NCBI GenBank assembly: GCA_034509425.1
Contig: JAVTVJ010000447.1
Coordinates: 1,674,001 to 1,738,000, forward strand
Length of the DNA: 64,000 nt
Reading direction: 5' to 3'
Origin: Eopsaltria australis
Taxonomy: Eukaryota; Chordata; Aves; Passeriformes; Petroicidae
Part shown: piece by piece, positions 36,022-48,800 of the stretch
How the letters are laid out: every line of letters begins with the position of its first letter
Position numbering within the stretch: position 1 is the first letter of the stretch
The notes under the pieces: generated by a model
Database searches by the model: none
What the model was told of the DNA's origin: nothing
The model's input: the letters and a program-made list of their open reading frames with translations, nothing else
Program-made: the position numbers and the translations under genes

Positions 36022-38810
36022 AGCTCTGAGTATTTCTGGTCAGATGGTGGCAGATGAGTTTTATGGATGGCCTTTCCCAGGAGCCTGCAGCTGTTTAAAT
36101 AGTCACCCCTTGGGAGCCACAGCACCACAGCTATGTTTGACATTGTTATACCTCAGCAGGGACAGGGACAACCACGGGGACAAGAAGTCCTTCCCACTTC
36201 CTGGCTTCCATAGCTGACTTTAATTGGTAAAATTATGCTCCTGTCACTGGGGAGGACGTCAAGAAACTAAAACATGGACAAAATCTTAAGCCCAAGAATC
36301 TGTTTGCCCCAGGGCTCAACAAAACCCATCTGGGTAAAGCTGCGTCTGCAGGGAGTCAAGCATCAGCAGGGGAGGAATCCCTTGGAAAGGGGACAGGCCT
36401 GTCACACCTCCCAGAGCAGGATATAGTAAACAATCCCTGTGGCTTCCTGCCAGTCCTTTTGTTTGTTTGTTTGTTTGTTTGTTTCCCCAGTGATTTTTGG
36501 CTTTTCCATCTGAGCAAGCACACACACGCTCAGTGTGGAGTCATCGTCTTTCTGGGGTGAGAGGAAAATAGCTGTGCACAAATACATGTGAAAATCAGGG
36601 GTATTATTCTAATAAGATGCCTTTTTCCTGCTTTCACATTGAATTCAGCATAAAATCACGATTGAAAGTGGTACTTAGCAGTTCTCACACTTTCAAACAC
36701 ATCTATTTTTTTTTTTCCCTGCAGTTAATTGATAAAATTTTTACGGGAACAAATAATTCTGATTTGTGACTAAACTCTGACAAGTGCTATTAAACAGGGC
36801 TCCTTTAATCTAAAGCTGTTTATGCAAGCCTGTTTCATTTGTGATAGGGATGGGCATGATCCACTTTACAATTTTAAGAACAGAGAGAGCCAGGATTTGA
36901 AGATAAACCATAATCTCCATATAAGTAAGCTAACAGTCCCCTAGACACTGAGCTTCATACAGCCAGTATTATTCTCATAGTAGCTCTGAGATAAAAATCA
37001 TCTTTATGTGCTCAAAAGATAAAATAATTCTAAATACAATCTTGATATTGCCTACAGTTGTTCTGGAAATAAAATTTATGGTTACTCTCCAGCCTCACTG
37101 CTCTTCACTCTTCTGTATAAAATCAGTAAGAAATTCAGATTTTTTTGCCTTTAAATTTCTGTTGAATGACAGCTGCTGTTCTCCTGAGCCTACAACCCCA
37201 TTCCAATCTTTTTATTTTCCTATAGAGAGGGTCTTTGGGACCGTGGCCAAGTCCCATTCCTTGAACTTTAACACAGCCTGAGCAGGTCCTTGCTCTTCAA
37301 GCACCACATAGGACAAGAGAGTTTTTTCCACCTCAGTTTTCCTCCACAACACCCCAGACATTCCCCTTTCAAGCTCAAAGGGAAATAATTGTCCCCTTCT
37401 TCCATGTGGCTCTGGGATCCTTTCCTGGTCTCCCAAAGGTAGAGGTGCCTCCCATATGTACACACTGCTGGCCTTGTGTGGAAGTTTCCCTGGATCTCTG
37501 CCAAGACCCTAAAATCAGAAAAAAACCCAGTGATTGGTATGTTTTAAAGCTTGGCTTTGAGCATGCTGCTCGCATAGCCTTATCAAATATTTTCTAGCTG
37601 TGAAACTGTTAATAAAAACTTTCCTAAATCTAGTTTGGTCTACTTTGGTTTGGTCTGATTTGGTTTTTCCTAACAAGCAGAGTCACAATGTCCATACATT
37701 TAATTTCACTGTTTATTTTTTTGAGTTTAACTTTGCTTCAAAGCTTTAGGTAGCGAGATTAGCTGATTGAAAGCACGATTTGATCAACAGATGTTCAGTG
37801 TTGCTCTGATAAACCTGTTTGATGGGTGTTTGATGTGATAGACGAAGGAGAAAGGGAATGTTCTGGAACATGAGGGAGAAGTGCTGCATCCAACAGCCTT
37901 GAGGCTCCAGATCCATGTCACAAAGGCATGGGAGATGTCATCCCAACATCTCCATGTCTCCCACTCTACAAGAGTTCTCTGCATAAGAAGTTCCCATGAC
38001 TGGGAACTCAAGTTTCATTCCATAGGGGTTTACTTTGGAAAGAAACTTGTTCCTGCAGCTCGTGTCCACGTGACCTCTTCCAGCTTCTAAGTGCGGCTTG
38101 GGTTTATTCCAGCAAATGTTGCTAGATGGGAAATCCAACAGCAAGAGATTTCCTGCAGTTGGATGGAGACAGAACCGGAGTCTGAGCTCCAAGCTGGCTC
38201 CAACTTTTGCCTCCCCAACATGGACAGGCCGATATCTGAGCTCCAGGCTTTCCTACCTGTTTGTGGAGCAGAGGAAGGACACCATGTAATCACAATCTCA
38301 TGATCAATCCTGTAAAAGTTACCAGATAAAAAGGTATAAATAGCCCCTGGAACAGGAACTGGAAACCAACCTCCGCATTTCAGGAGTCGACCCAATTCCT
38401 TTGGCTTGCCAATGGCCTTCCTGCCACCCCGCTTTGATCCAGAGGAGATTTATCCCAGGTCTGCTGCAGAAAGACTCAGTTTCAGCACAATGGACAAAGA
38501 ATGCTCTCCCCTGCCTCCCCAACACGTAGGCTGCCTGCTGCCAAAGCCATTAGTGGAGCCCTTATGGAGAGTTTAAACCTCCACAGAGAGGATCTGGAAG
38601 GCTTTTGGCTTCCCAGGATGTGCTTGAAAGGCGGCAGCAATTATCTCCTCTCTCTGCTGCACCCCAAGAAAGGAAACAGAGCCTGGTTCATCCTTTTAAA
38701 GGCAAAAATGTACTTATTAGTGTTAGAAGAGGTGGCCTAGATAGTAAAGATCTTGTTGTGTGAGAGCCACACACCAAATCTATGGAAAGGGAAGAGTTTA
38801 AGACAGAGAG
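36022..38810. other. Unique stretch with a TTTG microsatellite, no gene recognised
   Basis: 2.8 kb. Contains the TTTG repeat at 36457-36484, a T run at about 36708-36717 and a 'ttggtttggtctgatttggtttt' GT-rich patch at about 37633-37668. Open frames reach 102 codons (38087-38395, minus) with no recognised domain. Confidence 0.5.
36457..36484. repeat. (TTTG)n microsatellite
   Basis: Seven uninterrupted TTTG units, likely to vary in length between individuals. No gene is associated. Confidence 0.9.
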
Positions 38811-38962
38811 AATCACAGAATCAGAGTATGGCCTGGGTTGAAAGGGACCTTATGGATCACCTTGTTCCATCCCCTGCCATGGGCAGGGACACCTTCCACT
38901 GGACCAGGTTGCTCCAAGCCCCATCCAACCTGGCCTTGGACACTTCCAGGGATGGGGTATCC
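38811..38962 (-). mobile_element. CR1 3' fragment
   Basis: Minus-strand CR1: 'aatcacagaatcagagtatggcctgggttgaaagggaccttatggatcacc', 'ccctgccatgggcagggacaccttccactggaccaggttgctccaagccccatccaacctggccttggacacttccagggatgggg'. The body is close to the family's usual sequence, which suggests a fairly young insertion. It ends abruptly after 'gatggggtatcc'. Confidence 0.95.
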
Positions 38963-41244
38963 TGATGTCTTCCACTCTCAGTCTGTCAGACGTTGCATAT
39001 CTCTTTTGAAACCACCTTTTTCTTAAGGCTGAAGGAGTCAGGAAACACTGAGCTAGATATCGTGACTCTTTGGTGTTCATTCCATCCCTTTTAAAGCTGA
39101 CCTTCTGTCAAAGATTATCATCTAACCTAAGGTTTGAGTAGAAAACTGCTCTCCAAGGTACAGCTGGTTGTATCCTAAGTTAGGTGAAGCACTGCTGCTG
39201 CCTGGAGGTCTCCATCTCTCTCTCCATTCTCGTTTGGCCTCTCGAAGACTCTGTCAAATAAAATGTCTTACATAAAGACATTTTATTTAGGTGAGATAAA
39301 TCCTAATGAGAGCACCTAACTTTTGGTGCTTTTAACTTCTGGAGAGAGGCTTTTGTGAAACTGGAAGAACTGGCTGAGCTCACGCAATTTTTGTCTGCTT
39401 CCTCTATTTAGATGACAATTTTCCCATGGTAGCTTTGCCTTTTAGCAAGTGTGTCTCTAACTTGCTGGCACAACAGCATCTGAGTGTTAGAAATGTGACA
39501 AGCTGGAGGTGTGCATTTGTCACTTAGAACCTGCTCTGCTTTAAAAAAAAAGAGATATTTTGCTTTTAGCTTTCCTACAGCCGTCAGCTTGTCTCAAAGT
39601 GAGACATCCACAGCCTTTTGCAGGAGGCACTTTAATGGATAACAAATGAAACGTTATCCAATGAACAGTGATTATGTCTGTTCCCAAATCTCCTCCCTTT
39701 CCATTATCTGTTGAACTGGGTATTTTTTTTTTAATTAAAGCTCCCATACCAGCTGAAAAACCACAGAGTTCCTGGGGGTGAATTTTAAATGAGCGTATCG
39801 GGTGGAAAATATCGATTTCCAGTCAATTCCTTGGGGGGGAAAAAAAAAAACAATACAGCACATATTTCACAATGGAAGAGTTCACAGAGGACACAGGAAA
39901 CAGGGAAAAATATTTCCTTCCCAGTTCAGTGCAGGAGCTACACAGAGTGTTCCAACTCAGGGAACATGGAAACAATGTCCAGTCTTCAGACAAGGTCAGC
40001 AAAGCAGATGTGACTTCAAGTTTGCCGCTTGTGCAGCGTGAGAACAATCCCCGGATAATGGGAAGACCTTATGGGGAAACCATGGAGAGTCTTGGCCTAA
40101 CATGATTCCCTGAGTGCCATTTCCACATTGCTCAATGCTCCTGGGGCTGCTGGAGCTGTGCTGATTAGGGGAAAAAAAGAATGACTTTGGGTTAAATATC
40201 TCTAAAGGTTGCAGGGGGAGGGGAGAAGGAAACATCCGGGATCCGGGGTTTTCCTTGAAGATCATTTTGAAGGATGCCTTGCTCCCCATGGAGTAGTTGC
40301 ATTAAAAGAGGTGTGAAGTCATCTTAGGATAAGACACATCCAGTCATTTCCTAGATTTTCAGCTCTTCTTGGCTCTTCCATTGGCCTCTACAATAAAAAC
40401 TAAACGTACACATGGCCTTTGTGTTGGTTTGAGTGATTTCAGGTTCCACATCCAGTTTATTGAAGTCTTAGTGCTTGACAGAGGTTTCTGCAGTGCATTT
40501 CAAAGAGGACAAGGAGATGAAAACATGAATTACTGTTAGCACTAAAAGCAGGGCATTTTCCTTGGAAACTTCTCACAGGCCTATCAAAAAGTGAGACCTG
40601 TCCAAATAAATATGCAGTTCACTGACAGATAAAGATTATCCATTTGCAATGTTTTATCTTAATAAAAACATTAAGGAGATGGAATTCCCTTTCCAAGCTT
40701 TTGGAGGGGGAAAAACAACAACATTGTCAAGAGATGTATGTGACAGAGTAAATTAACCTTTGTAAATCTGACCAAGGTCAGGTGACTGAGGCTGAAAAAT
40801 AAATTTAAAGTCTCCTTTATCATGTGGGTGCTACGATTTGCTGGCTCTGGATTCCCTCACACACAGATGGGAATCAAGCTTTGGTTTTCTGAGTTCCTGC
40901 TATTCCACAAAACAGTAATGAATGGGAAGCTGAAGCTAGAAAAACTCTGATGTGATAATATATCCCACGCTGTGGGTTTTTTGTCTGAGCATAATTAATC
41001 ACTAGCACAAACACACACCAAAAGTAGTTACATTCTCTTTCATGCTGAACTGATAATCTGGGCTTTCCTGGAAAATATAATTCAGGCAGAATTGAAGAAA
41101 CACTGGTTATTGCTTGAGGTTTGCTTTTTATCTGCAATCAGGCCAACTGCTTTTATAGTATTTATTCTAAAAAAAAGGGGGGGTTAAAATTAATTTATGT
41201 GCCTTAGTGAAATGCATAGAAAATTAGCTAACAATGACCCCTTG
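38963..41244. other. Unique stretch with a perfect hairpin, no gene recognised
   Basis: 2.3 kb. Contains the inverted repeat at 39256-39288, a G-then-A run at about 39833-39850 and a G-rich segment at 40209-40250. Open frames are under 100 codons and unrecognised. Confidence 0.5.
39256..39288. repeat. Perfect inverted repeat, 14-bp stem
   Basis: Left arm AAATAAAATGTCTT (39256-39269), loop acata (39270-39274), right arm AAGACATTTTATTT (39275-39288). All 14 positions pair with no mismatch. The stem is AT-rich. The unit is far shorter than a pre-miRNA, and no terminal repeats or target-site duplications of a known transposon are evident. It also contains 'aataaa' in the left arm. Confidence 0.85.
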
Positions 41245-41741
41245 TCATAGAATCATAGAATCATAGAATCATGGAATCATGGAATCGTGGAATCATAGAG
41301 ACATAGAATCATAGAGACATAGAATCATAGAGACATAGAATCATGGAATCATAGAATCATAGAATCATAGAATCATGGAATCATAGAGACATAGAATCAT
41401 AGAATCATAGAATCATGGAATCATAGAATCATAGAATCATGGAATCGTGGAATCATAGAGACATAGAATCATAGAGACATAGAATCATGGAATCATGGAA
41501 TCATAGAATCATAGAATCATAGAATCATGGAATCATAGAATCATAGAATCATGGAATCATAGAGACATAGAATCATAGAATCATAGAATCATAGGATCAT
41601 AGAATCATAGAATCATAGAATCATAGAATCATAGAATCAGAGAATCATAGAATCATGGAATCATAGAATCATAGAATCATGGAATCATAGAGACATAGAA
41701 TTGTGGAATCATGGACTCATAAAATCATAGAATCATAGAAT
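41245..41741 (-). repeat. Expanded CR1 3'-terminal octamer array (CATAGAAT)n
   Basis: About 62 tandem copies of an 8-bp unit (atcataga on the plus strand; tctatgat, i.e. the CR1 ATTCTATG terminus, on the minus strand). Nearly all length is kept in multiples of 8. Variant units are atcatgga, gacataga and atcgtgga, with rarer atcatagg and atcagaga. The variants are arranged in repeating patterns: the unit atcgtgga occurs at about 41284 and again 160 bp later, flanked by the same units. The array abuts a CR1 3' end at its right side, so it appears to be that element's own terminal repeat grown to about ten times its remaining body. Most CR1 copies in this window keep only one or two octamers. 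Confidence 0.95.
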
Positions 41742-41785
41742 AATTTAGGTTGAAAGGGATCTGTGTTGCAAAGGTCTTTGAGAAA
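41742..41785 (-). mobile_element. CR1 3' end attached to the octamer array
   Basis: 'aatttaggttgaaagggatctgtgttgcaaaggtc' follows directly on the octamer array and corresponds to the minus-strand CR1 3' tail ('aatggtttgggttggaagggaccttaaaggtc') with substitutions. Only about 40 bp is recognisable, making this a very short 5'-truncated copy. Confidence 0.75.
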
Positions 41786-44351
41786 GACCAGAGTTTGAAA
41801 ATAATTTTACCCTAGTCATGGCTCTGGAACAAAAATATCCCCCTTATCAGGAAGTAACCATGGATAAAATCATGGTAGTTCACTTTTCTGAGAGCTCACC
41901 TTTTGTTCTCACCTGGGGTTGTGCTGTCCTGATCTCTGGGAGGGCAAGGTGGAAAACTTCCCAGCTTGTGCTTTGGAGTCAACTATTCTGTGGAAAAAGA
42001 ATCAATTTAAGTGTCACAGGAATGAAGAGCTTCCAATTAATTTTCTTTCTTTACTCACAGAAATTTTAACAGAGGGATTGGCACCCAGTTTCATTGCTCC
42101 AGAACGTGTCCCCAGTGTTGGAGTGACTGAAAACTTCTTGAGTATATTTAAAAGTCTTGAAGTCAGAAATCTGGTCCGTGCCTAACTCATAGTCTTTCAG
42201 ACAATGTCACGGAGATAGTTTTGTTAGAAAGCAAAAGTCTTTCTTTTACCTCCACTCTGTGCAGGAAAGGAGACAAACAGAAACCCAGAATTGTCAGCTT
42301 TGGGTGTTTATTTAACTTTTCCACACCATTATGAGGTTTCTTTTGCGTTTAGTAGTAAGGAGTGAGATGCCCTTTGGTTTTAAGTGCAACAAGTCCTTCA
42401 AAGAAAAAAAGGATCATATTTTTCTACATTTTTCATTCCAGAAAGATCACAAGATCACACACAGCACTGGAAAGACTTTGCCCTGAGAGCAGCCAGGTGA
42501 GCTCAGAATTACCTTCCCATTATGTCAACCAACAAAAACATGCCAGAGCTCCTGTTATGCCCCTAAATTGAAGGGTATGGAGAGGGTGGAGGGGGATATT
42601 TTGACATTAAGCAATGATTTATGGAGCAGTTACATTCATGGCTGGGTTTGGGACCCCATTTTCACTGTGAATTGCCAGGCTGCTCTTTGCCCTAAGCACG
42701 GCCAAGGTCACACCACCAGCTCTGCATGGCACCAACAACTCTGCAGGTTTTATTTACTGCCCTGAGGTCACTTGGTGCTGGAGTTATTAGTGAAAAATGA
42801 CTCCTCTGCAAAGGTGAGACCATGGAATTGGGGAATAGTTCAAAGTACAAATTACTGGTGATGGAGGACCAGGCAGGAAACATCTTGCATGTTGTTGAAA
42901 AGTGGTTTTCGCTTTCAGACTAGATTTTAACTTTCTAAAAACAGGAACAGGAGGTAATTCCATCTCAGAGCAAGGACCAGAAAAATTATTAGTTTCCTCT
43001 CGATTTTCTATAGCAATATGCAGCATATGTTACAGCAAAACTGCACAGCAGAACTGCTAATATTTTATGCAACACTGAGCAGCAGAATTGATAGGATTCC
43101 ACACAACCTCATAAGGGCTCTGTGTGTGCCTCATCTCAAGAGGTTTTAATGCCTGACTTGGAGATAAAATTCCTTTATGCCTGGGCTGCACATGAAATTG
43201 GGAATAGCAGTGAGGATACAGTGACAGATCACCTTTGGATTGTCAGGATGCTGGGTGAGAAATTTGAATTTCCCCACTTTGGGGGTAATAGTGATGGTGA
43301 AAGTCGTGTTCTAGATAAGATTTAATGTGCTGCAATAGCTACTGTGTAATTTTCTCTGCATTTCTCTAACTGTTCAAATGCCACTTGAGTTAATGGAGAG
43401 AATATAGAAGCTCAATTTAATTTATCCAGAAAAAAGCTGGAAGCCTTCCTGATGCCAGGTCTGTGGCCAAGCTGAGTGCAGATTTCTGATCCGACTGCAC
43501 ACTTCCATTTATCAGAAAGATTCACAGCAGGGTTGGACATCTGCCAGAAAAGCTGAGCAAATTCAGATGGAAGATCAAAACACTCATTTTTGCCTTCCAA
43601 AGTTGCAAAATATGATGTCAGTTTACCACAGGACATAACAAAGTCACTTTTTTCTTAAGTCTTCCTATCAAGGCAAGTTGGTTTTCTAGAACAACCTGAT
43701 GTAGCTCAACAATTTAATTTTTTAGAACTGTGAAATTCCTCCTCCTGCCTTTGTTCTGCAGCAGGTCACTCCAGGTGACTCCTGACCTTAAATATAAAAA
43801 TCTTTGAGTGTGAAGGGATTGAGTGCAAAAGGGAGAGAAGGATGACATTTAAAAGGACACACATGTGTTTGCTGAGAATTCAGATGCTGTAGTCATCCAC
43901 TTGGTTGACTGCTTCCCTGCACATCCCATTCCCAGCTGAAGTGATCTTTCTGCCTGGTTTATAGAGAAATGTATTGCATGTAATGGTTATTTAAAAAAAA
44001 ACCAAAAAAATCTAGGGAGACATGATCTGTAGGCAGTAATAAAAATCCTTGCCCTTTCCATCTGAAAACAATGTCTGGGTTTTTACAGTTCAGTGTAGCA
44101 GTGCTGCCCACAGGGAGGATCCTCAGTATCACTGTGTCCTAACAGGAAAACAGTGATATTTCTATAAAACATCAAGAGTCTCCTTGTTCAGATGATTAAA
44201 GAACACAAGAACTGAGATAATGAGTCTGATGTCCACATTAATTCATCCTTTAATCTCCATGGTCAAGCCAAACAAAAAGTCAAGCCTTGTTTTACCTCAG
44301 AGCAGGGGCTGATGGGTTTTCTCCACCATGTCATCACCTTCCTGTAGAGAT
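41786..44351. other. Unique non-coding stretch, no gene recognised
   Basis: 2.6 kb without recognised genes or repeats. Open frames are under 90 codons. An A-rich patch lies at about 43992-44009. Confidence 0.5.
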
Positions 44352-44590
44352 GAAATCCCAGAATTATGGAAAAGTTTGGGTTGGAAAGGACCTTAAAGAC
44401 CATCAATTTCCAACTCCCTTCCACTATCTCAGGTTGCTCCAAGCCCCATCCAACCTGGCCTCGGACACTTCCAGGGATGGGGAATCCAAAACCTCTCTGG
44501 GCAACTTGTATCTCACAACCCTCACAGTAAATAAATTCTTCAAATCCAGTCTAATCCTACTCCATTTCCAGTCTGTTCCTCCCAGCTCTT
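44352..44590 (-). mobile_element. CR1 retrotransposon 3' fragment
   Basis: Minus-strand CR1: 'gaaatcccagaattatggaaaagtttgggttggaaaggaccttaaagaccatc', then 'tgctccaagccccatccaacctggcctcggacacttccagggatggggaatccaaaacctctctgggcaac', and 'aaattcttcaaatccagtctaatcctact'. The 'ccatgggcagggacacc' block is shortened to 'ccttccactatctc', which indicates an internal deletion of about 15-20 bp. A 165-codon plus-strand frame crosses it antisense and is not a gene. Confidence 0.93.
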
Positions 44591-45234
44591 ACAGAGGTAC
44601 AAAAACTGAACAGAGTGTGATGGCAAGAGACAGGGAAGCTGGAAAGGCAGAGGGGAAAGCAAAGGTGAAAGCTCAAGAGGAGATATCCTTCCCCCTGCAT
44701 CTCCTCCTTCCTGAACCTTCACTTTCCCCACACCCCTTTCAGCACTTCATTATCCACAAGTCCCACTTGTCCCTTTATCCTTGAAGATATGAGGAAAATT
44801 TATATCTGCAGGTCCACTAATGGCTCTTCATTTATGGTCAAAAATGCTCCTGTACAGGGTTTTATTTGCACATTAATAGATCTGTGTGCACACCCCCTTC
44901 CTGGCTTAAAATCATCTCTGAGTCTATAATTACACAGTAGGACTTTCAGCCTCCCTTTCTCCTGCTGTGCCTCATAGCAAACACTATTTTATTGTTTTTG
45001 TTTTAATCTTCTCCGCTTCTTCAGCAGATTGATGGCACATTTTTACAGCTCTGGCATTAACACAGGAGCAATGATGTTCTCACCCTGCCCGTTTCTAGAG
45101 ATGCTGCTGCATCCTGATGATTTTGCACCACAACGGGTTTTCCACAGTCTTCTCAAGACAGTCCCAGTAATGACAACCACGCACAGCAAACCATACAACA
45201 GCCCTGGGAATATCCTTAGAACATTTTACGTGGC
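44591..45234. other. Unique stretch between two CR1 copies
   Basis: 640 bp with no gene or named repeat recognised. Confidence 0.5.
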
Positions 45235-45824
45235 TGAACACGAGCCCAGGTGTGCCCAGGTGGCCAACAAGGCCAATGGCACCTGGCTTGTGGCAGCACT
45301 GGGGTGGCAGCAGGGCCAGGGCAGTGCCCGTCCCCTGTGCTGGCACTGCTGGGGCACCTCCAGTCCTGGAGGTGGTTTTGGGATCTCCAGGTACAGAACA
45401 TTGAGGGGCTGGAGTGTGTCCAGGGAAGGGTCTGGAGCACCAGGAGAGGCTGAGGGAGCTGGGAAAGGGCTCAGCCTGGAGAAAAGGAGGCTCAGGGGGG
45501 ACCTTGTGGCTCTGCACAGTCCCTGACAGGAGGGGGCAGCCAGGGAACAGGGACAGAAGGAGAAGGCACAGTCTCAGATTGTGCCAGGGGAGGTTCAGAT
45601 TGGATATTTGGGAACATTTTTTCATAGAAAGAGCTGTTAAGGACTGGAACAGACTGCACAAGGAAGTGGTTGAGTCACCATCCCTGAAAGTGTCCAAAAC
45701 CTCCATGGATGTGGCACTTGAGGACAAGATTTAATGATGAACATGGTGGTGGGTGCTGGGTTGGCAGTTGGACTTGATGATCTTAAAGGTCTTTTCCAAC
45801 CTTAATGACTTTATGATTCTATGA
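45235..45824 (+). mobile_element. Longest CR1 copy, with ORF2 C-terminal remnant
   Basis: About 590 bp of plus-strand CR1 reaching further into ORF2 than any other young copy here. It begins near 'gaacacgagcccaggtgtgcccaggtggccaacaaggccaatgg', continues through 'ctggagtgtgtccagggaagggtctggagcaccaggagaggctgagggagctggg' and 'cagcctggagaaaaggaggctcaggggggacct', and ends with 'gatcttaaaggtcttttccaaccttaatgactttatgattctatga'. Translation shows RFRLDIWEHFFIERAVKD, WNRLHKEVVESPSLKV and MDVALEDKI, the typical ORF2 C-terminal motif series, in one frame ending at 45734. A frameshift separates it from the upstream part ('SLEKRRLRGDLV' is in a different frame). A 210-codon minus-strand frame over it is antisense noise. 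Confidence 0.96.
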
Positions 45825-48800
45825 ACTCAGGCTGCCTGGGGACAAAAATTTCCTAGTCCTTGGCTGAGTTTTCTAACTCAGAAATGTAATAGTGGTGTGA
45901 AACTTGTGAAAATTAATAGAGATATTACACAGATTATTGTGTTTTGGTTTTCATGGGTTTTTTTATATATACACTAATAGAATATCCAACTGCAAAAAAA
46001 AAAAAAAATGCTGAGGCTGTGTTAGGGAAAATGAGTGTATCCACTGATCCTGCATGTCTGGAATTAATGCCTCAGAGTTATCCTCAAACCTGGATTAGAC
46101 ACTAGAAAAAGACTTGTGGAAGTTCAGTTGTGGATGAAAATAACACTGACACACTCCCCCTACAACTCTCAACCCTATAAGCCAGCTTTAATCAGATTTT
46201 ATGGATGGACAGCCATCTCATATATATATATTATGACATCTTATGTTTTTTAATTGTGTGAATACACGAAAGAGGGAAATTCTGCTTGATGTCCTCTCTG
46301 AAGGAAGAACCCATTCAAATTCTCACAGAAAGCCCCCAAGTGACCTCTGAATCTCACTGATAGAGAAACAGGTCTTGTGCTAGAAGGAGCTCTCTCCAGC
46401 CCTGGATTTGCGTCCTACTTCATACAAAGCCTCAACTCTGTGTTTTTAAATTATTTTCTTCTAAACTTAACATTTCATCAGCAGGCCAGAGGGGAATATA
46501 CGAGGCTGAGTCTCTCTCAGGTGAAGAGTACACTAAAGTTGGAGTCAAACCCATAAAATATCGAGGTCTGACATGATGCAGTGATGTTTTTGCAGACTCC
46601 TGATTTAGATGAAGCAGCCTTGGAGTCAGACCCCAGAACTCCTGACAGGTTGTGGCAGGTGTAATGCTGAGAGGTGCCAGGCATGTCATTTCCTCCAATT
46701 AAAATAATTACAAGATTGATGACCAAGTACTGCACTTCTGAAGAATAACTGGGAATCCCTCACCCATGGATATTCTGAATGGCTGTTTAATACGTTCTGT
46801 CAGAGATATGATAATCACTGCCCTGTGTGGAGTATCACATCCCCCAGCTCTCTCACACCCAGTTGTCTTTTGGCAGGTTGTTTCCAGCTGTATTAAAATG
46901 GCCTCACAAATGTCAGCCAAATACCCTTCTCATGCAATTCCTAACTGCTTCCAGAGAGCTGGTGAAATGATGAGATTTCCAAGGTGTAGGAATGGTAAGC
47001 TGGGAAAAATCCTCCTTTCCCTCTCTGTACGTGCCTTTGAATATTTGATCTGCAACCCTGAGTTCAGTAACCAAAAATTAGTGTGAGTTTCATTGTGTGC
47101 CAAGCCACCAGTGAACCACTTCTCTGCCACTGTACAGCGACCTGTTGGAAACTTTCCCAGTTTAAAAAAATCAGATAAGGATCCTCATCCTCTCAGAAGG
47201 GGAGAGAAACCTCACAAGGGCTGGGGAAGGAAAAGGCAGATTGCCTCTGGCCCGAGATCCCTCTGACTTGCTGCACACACAGTGCTGAGCCAAAGCAGAG
47301 CTGGCTGGGTGCAGCAGCGTCCTGTGACAACACAAAAATGCAGGCGCTGTGCTTAAGTGGGAACATGAACTCCTGAGGGAACCATTCAGCATCAAAGGGG
47401 TGGGAGTTCATCAGGCTGCGTCCTGGAAGGCATCCAGGGCTGCAAATGAGTCCACAGTTCATGATTATCCCAAAGAAGATGAATGCAGTTTTGTTGTGGG
47501 GCTGTAAAAATGGCTTTTCCAGCAGCTCAGAGACACGAGACTGAGACCTGCAGGACAGGAGAGCCTGGGAGAAGGAGAAGCAACTCCCAGAAAAGACCCA
47601 AAGGAAGTCCCTTCATCTCCAAATAACAAAACACACTGGCAAGGAGCTATGGAAGGGTGAGCAGGAAAACATCAGGGTGTCACAGAAGGGGAAGAAAATC
47701 GGTAAAACACAGCTGGAATGGGAAAGCACATGTAGGACATGGCTTTTATATAACACAGAAACCACTGCAGGGATTTGCAGAAACCCTCAAGACCTTCAGG
47801 ACCTTCTTGTAGAACAAGGTCTGAATTCACTGCAAGGCTTCACCATCAGGTGCAGCAAATGAACTGAAAGCTTCACTCCCAAATTCTACCCCTCCTCCCC
47901 CTCAGCAGCACAGGGATGGGGAATGGGGGCTTCAGCCACGAATATCTCACAGCCAGGACAGCCTTTCTTCAAAGCTTTTTAATTTTAGGCAGAGGGTCTC
48001 GAGGGTCAAATGTTCTATTTATGACTCCTGCCAAGATTTGGTGGTGTCTCAAATATAGCGGTGCATTTTTAGACAGACAATTCTAAAATTAACCACTCAG
48101 CCTTCCTAAAAACAACCTGCCACACTTCAATAGTTCCCATTGATGCAACATGAATACAAAATATGTTTCAGTTCTCTACCACCAAACAGAAGGAAAATGT
48201 GTCTGTCTCTAAACAGAGGGAGAGGAGCATTCTCTTGAGGCAAACAAATCTCACATCTCAATCCTGCCATCTCTAAAAGGCCGTGCTGGGTGAATCACCA
48301 AGTGTGTGGGGGAAGTAGAAAACACCCTGAAGACCTCTGCACTTGAGAATTCAGGTGGAAGGCACAGCTTTTTTTGTGTAAAACAATGCCTCAAAATCAG
48401 ACATTAAAAGGGATAGATGTTGTTGGCTTTGTAAAGTGTTTGTGAGAGGTTTTCATGATAAAATCAGATTTTTGTCTGGGATATCAGAGGCAAAATCCTG
48501 TCTCCATGGGATTCAGAATTTCTGAAGGATTTCCAAACCTTCTGAATTTCATCCATCATCTCGTCCTTTCTGTTTCTTGCTCAACCTTTAAACAAAAGGT
48601 GCAATAACAGCAGAACTTTTAGCTCCCTCAAAAACAGCAACTATCAAGAAAAGCTTTTTCATTTTGAGGTGCTTAGATGGGTTAAATCCATGTAATTCTT
48701 TCAGTGCTGTAGAATTTTGATTATCCTTGACTTGACTGAGGCTTTCAGCCTCTCTCTGATGTCTTTGGGGCTTGGTACAAACTGCAAACATCATCCAAGC

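Noticed and set aside
40209..40250. Possible G-quadruplex (runs ggggg, gggg, ggg, gggg).
   Set aside because: One loop is about 14 bases long, beyond the usual limit for a stable intramolecular quadruplex.
41245..41741. CRISPR-like array.
   Set aside because: There are no spacers. The unit is a continuous 8-bp repeat equal to the CR1 terminus, in vertebrate DNA.
45095..45727. 210-codon open frame on the minus strand, the longest in the window.
   Set aside because: It runs antisense through the CR1 copy at 45235-45824. The plus strand shows the true ORF2 remnant, so this frame is a shadow.
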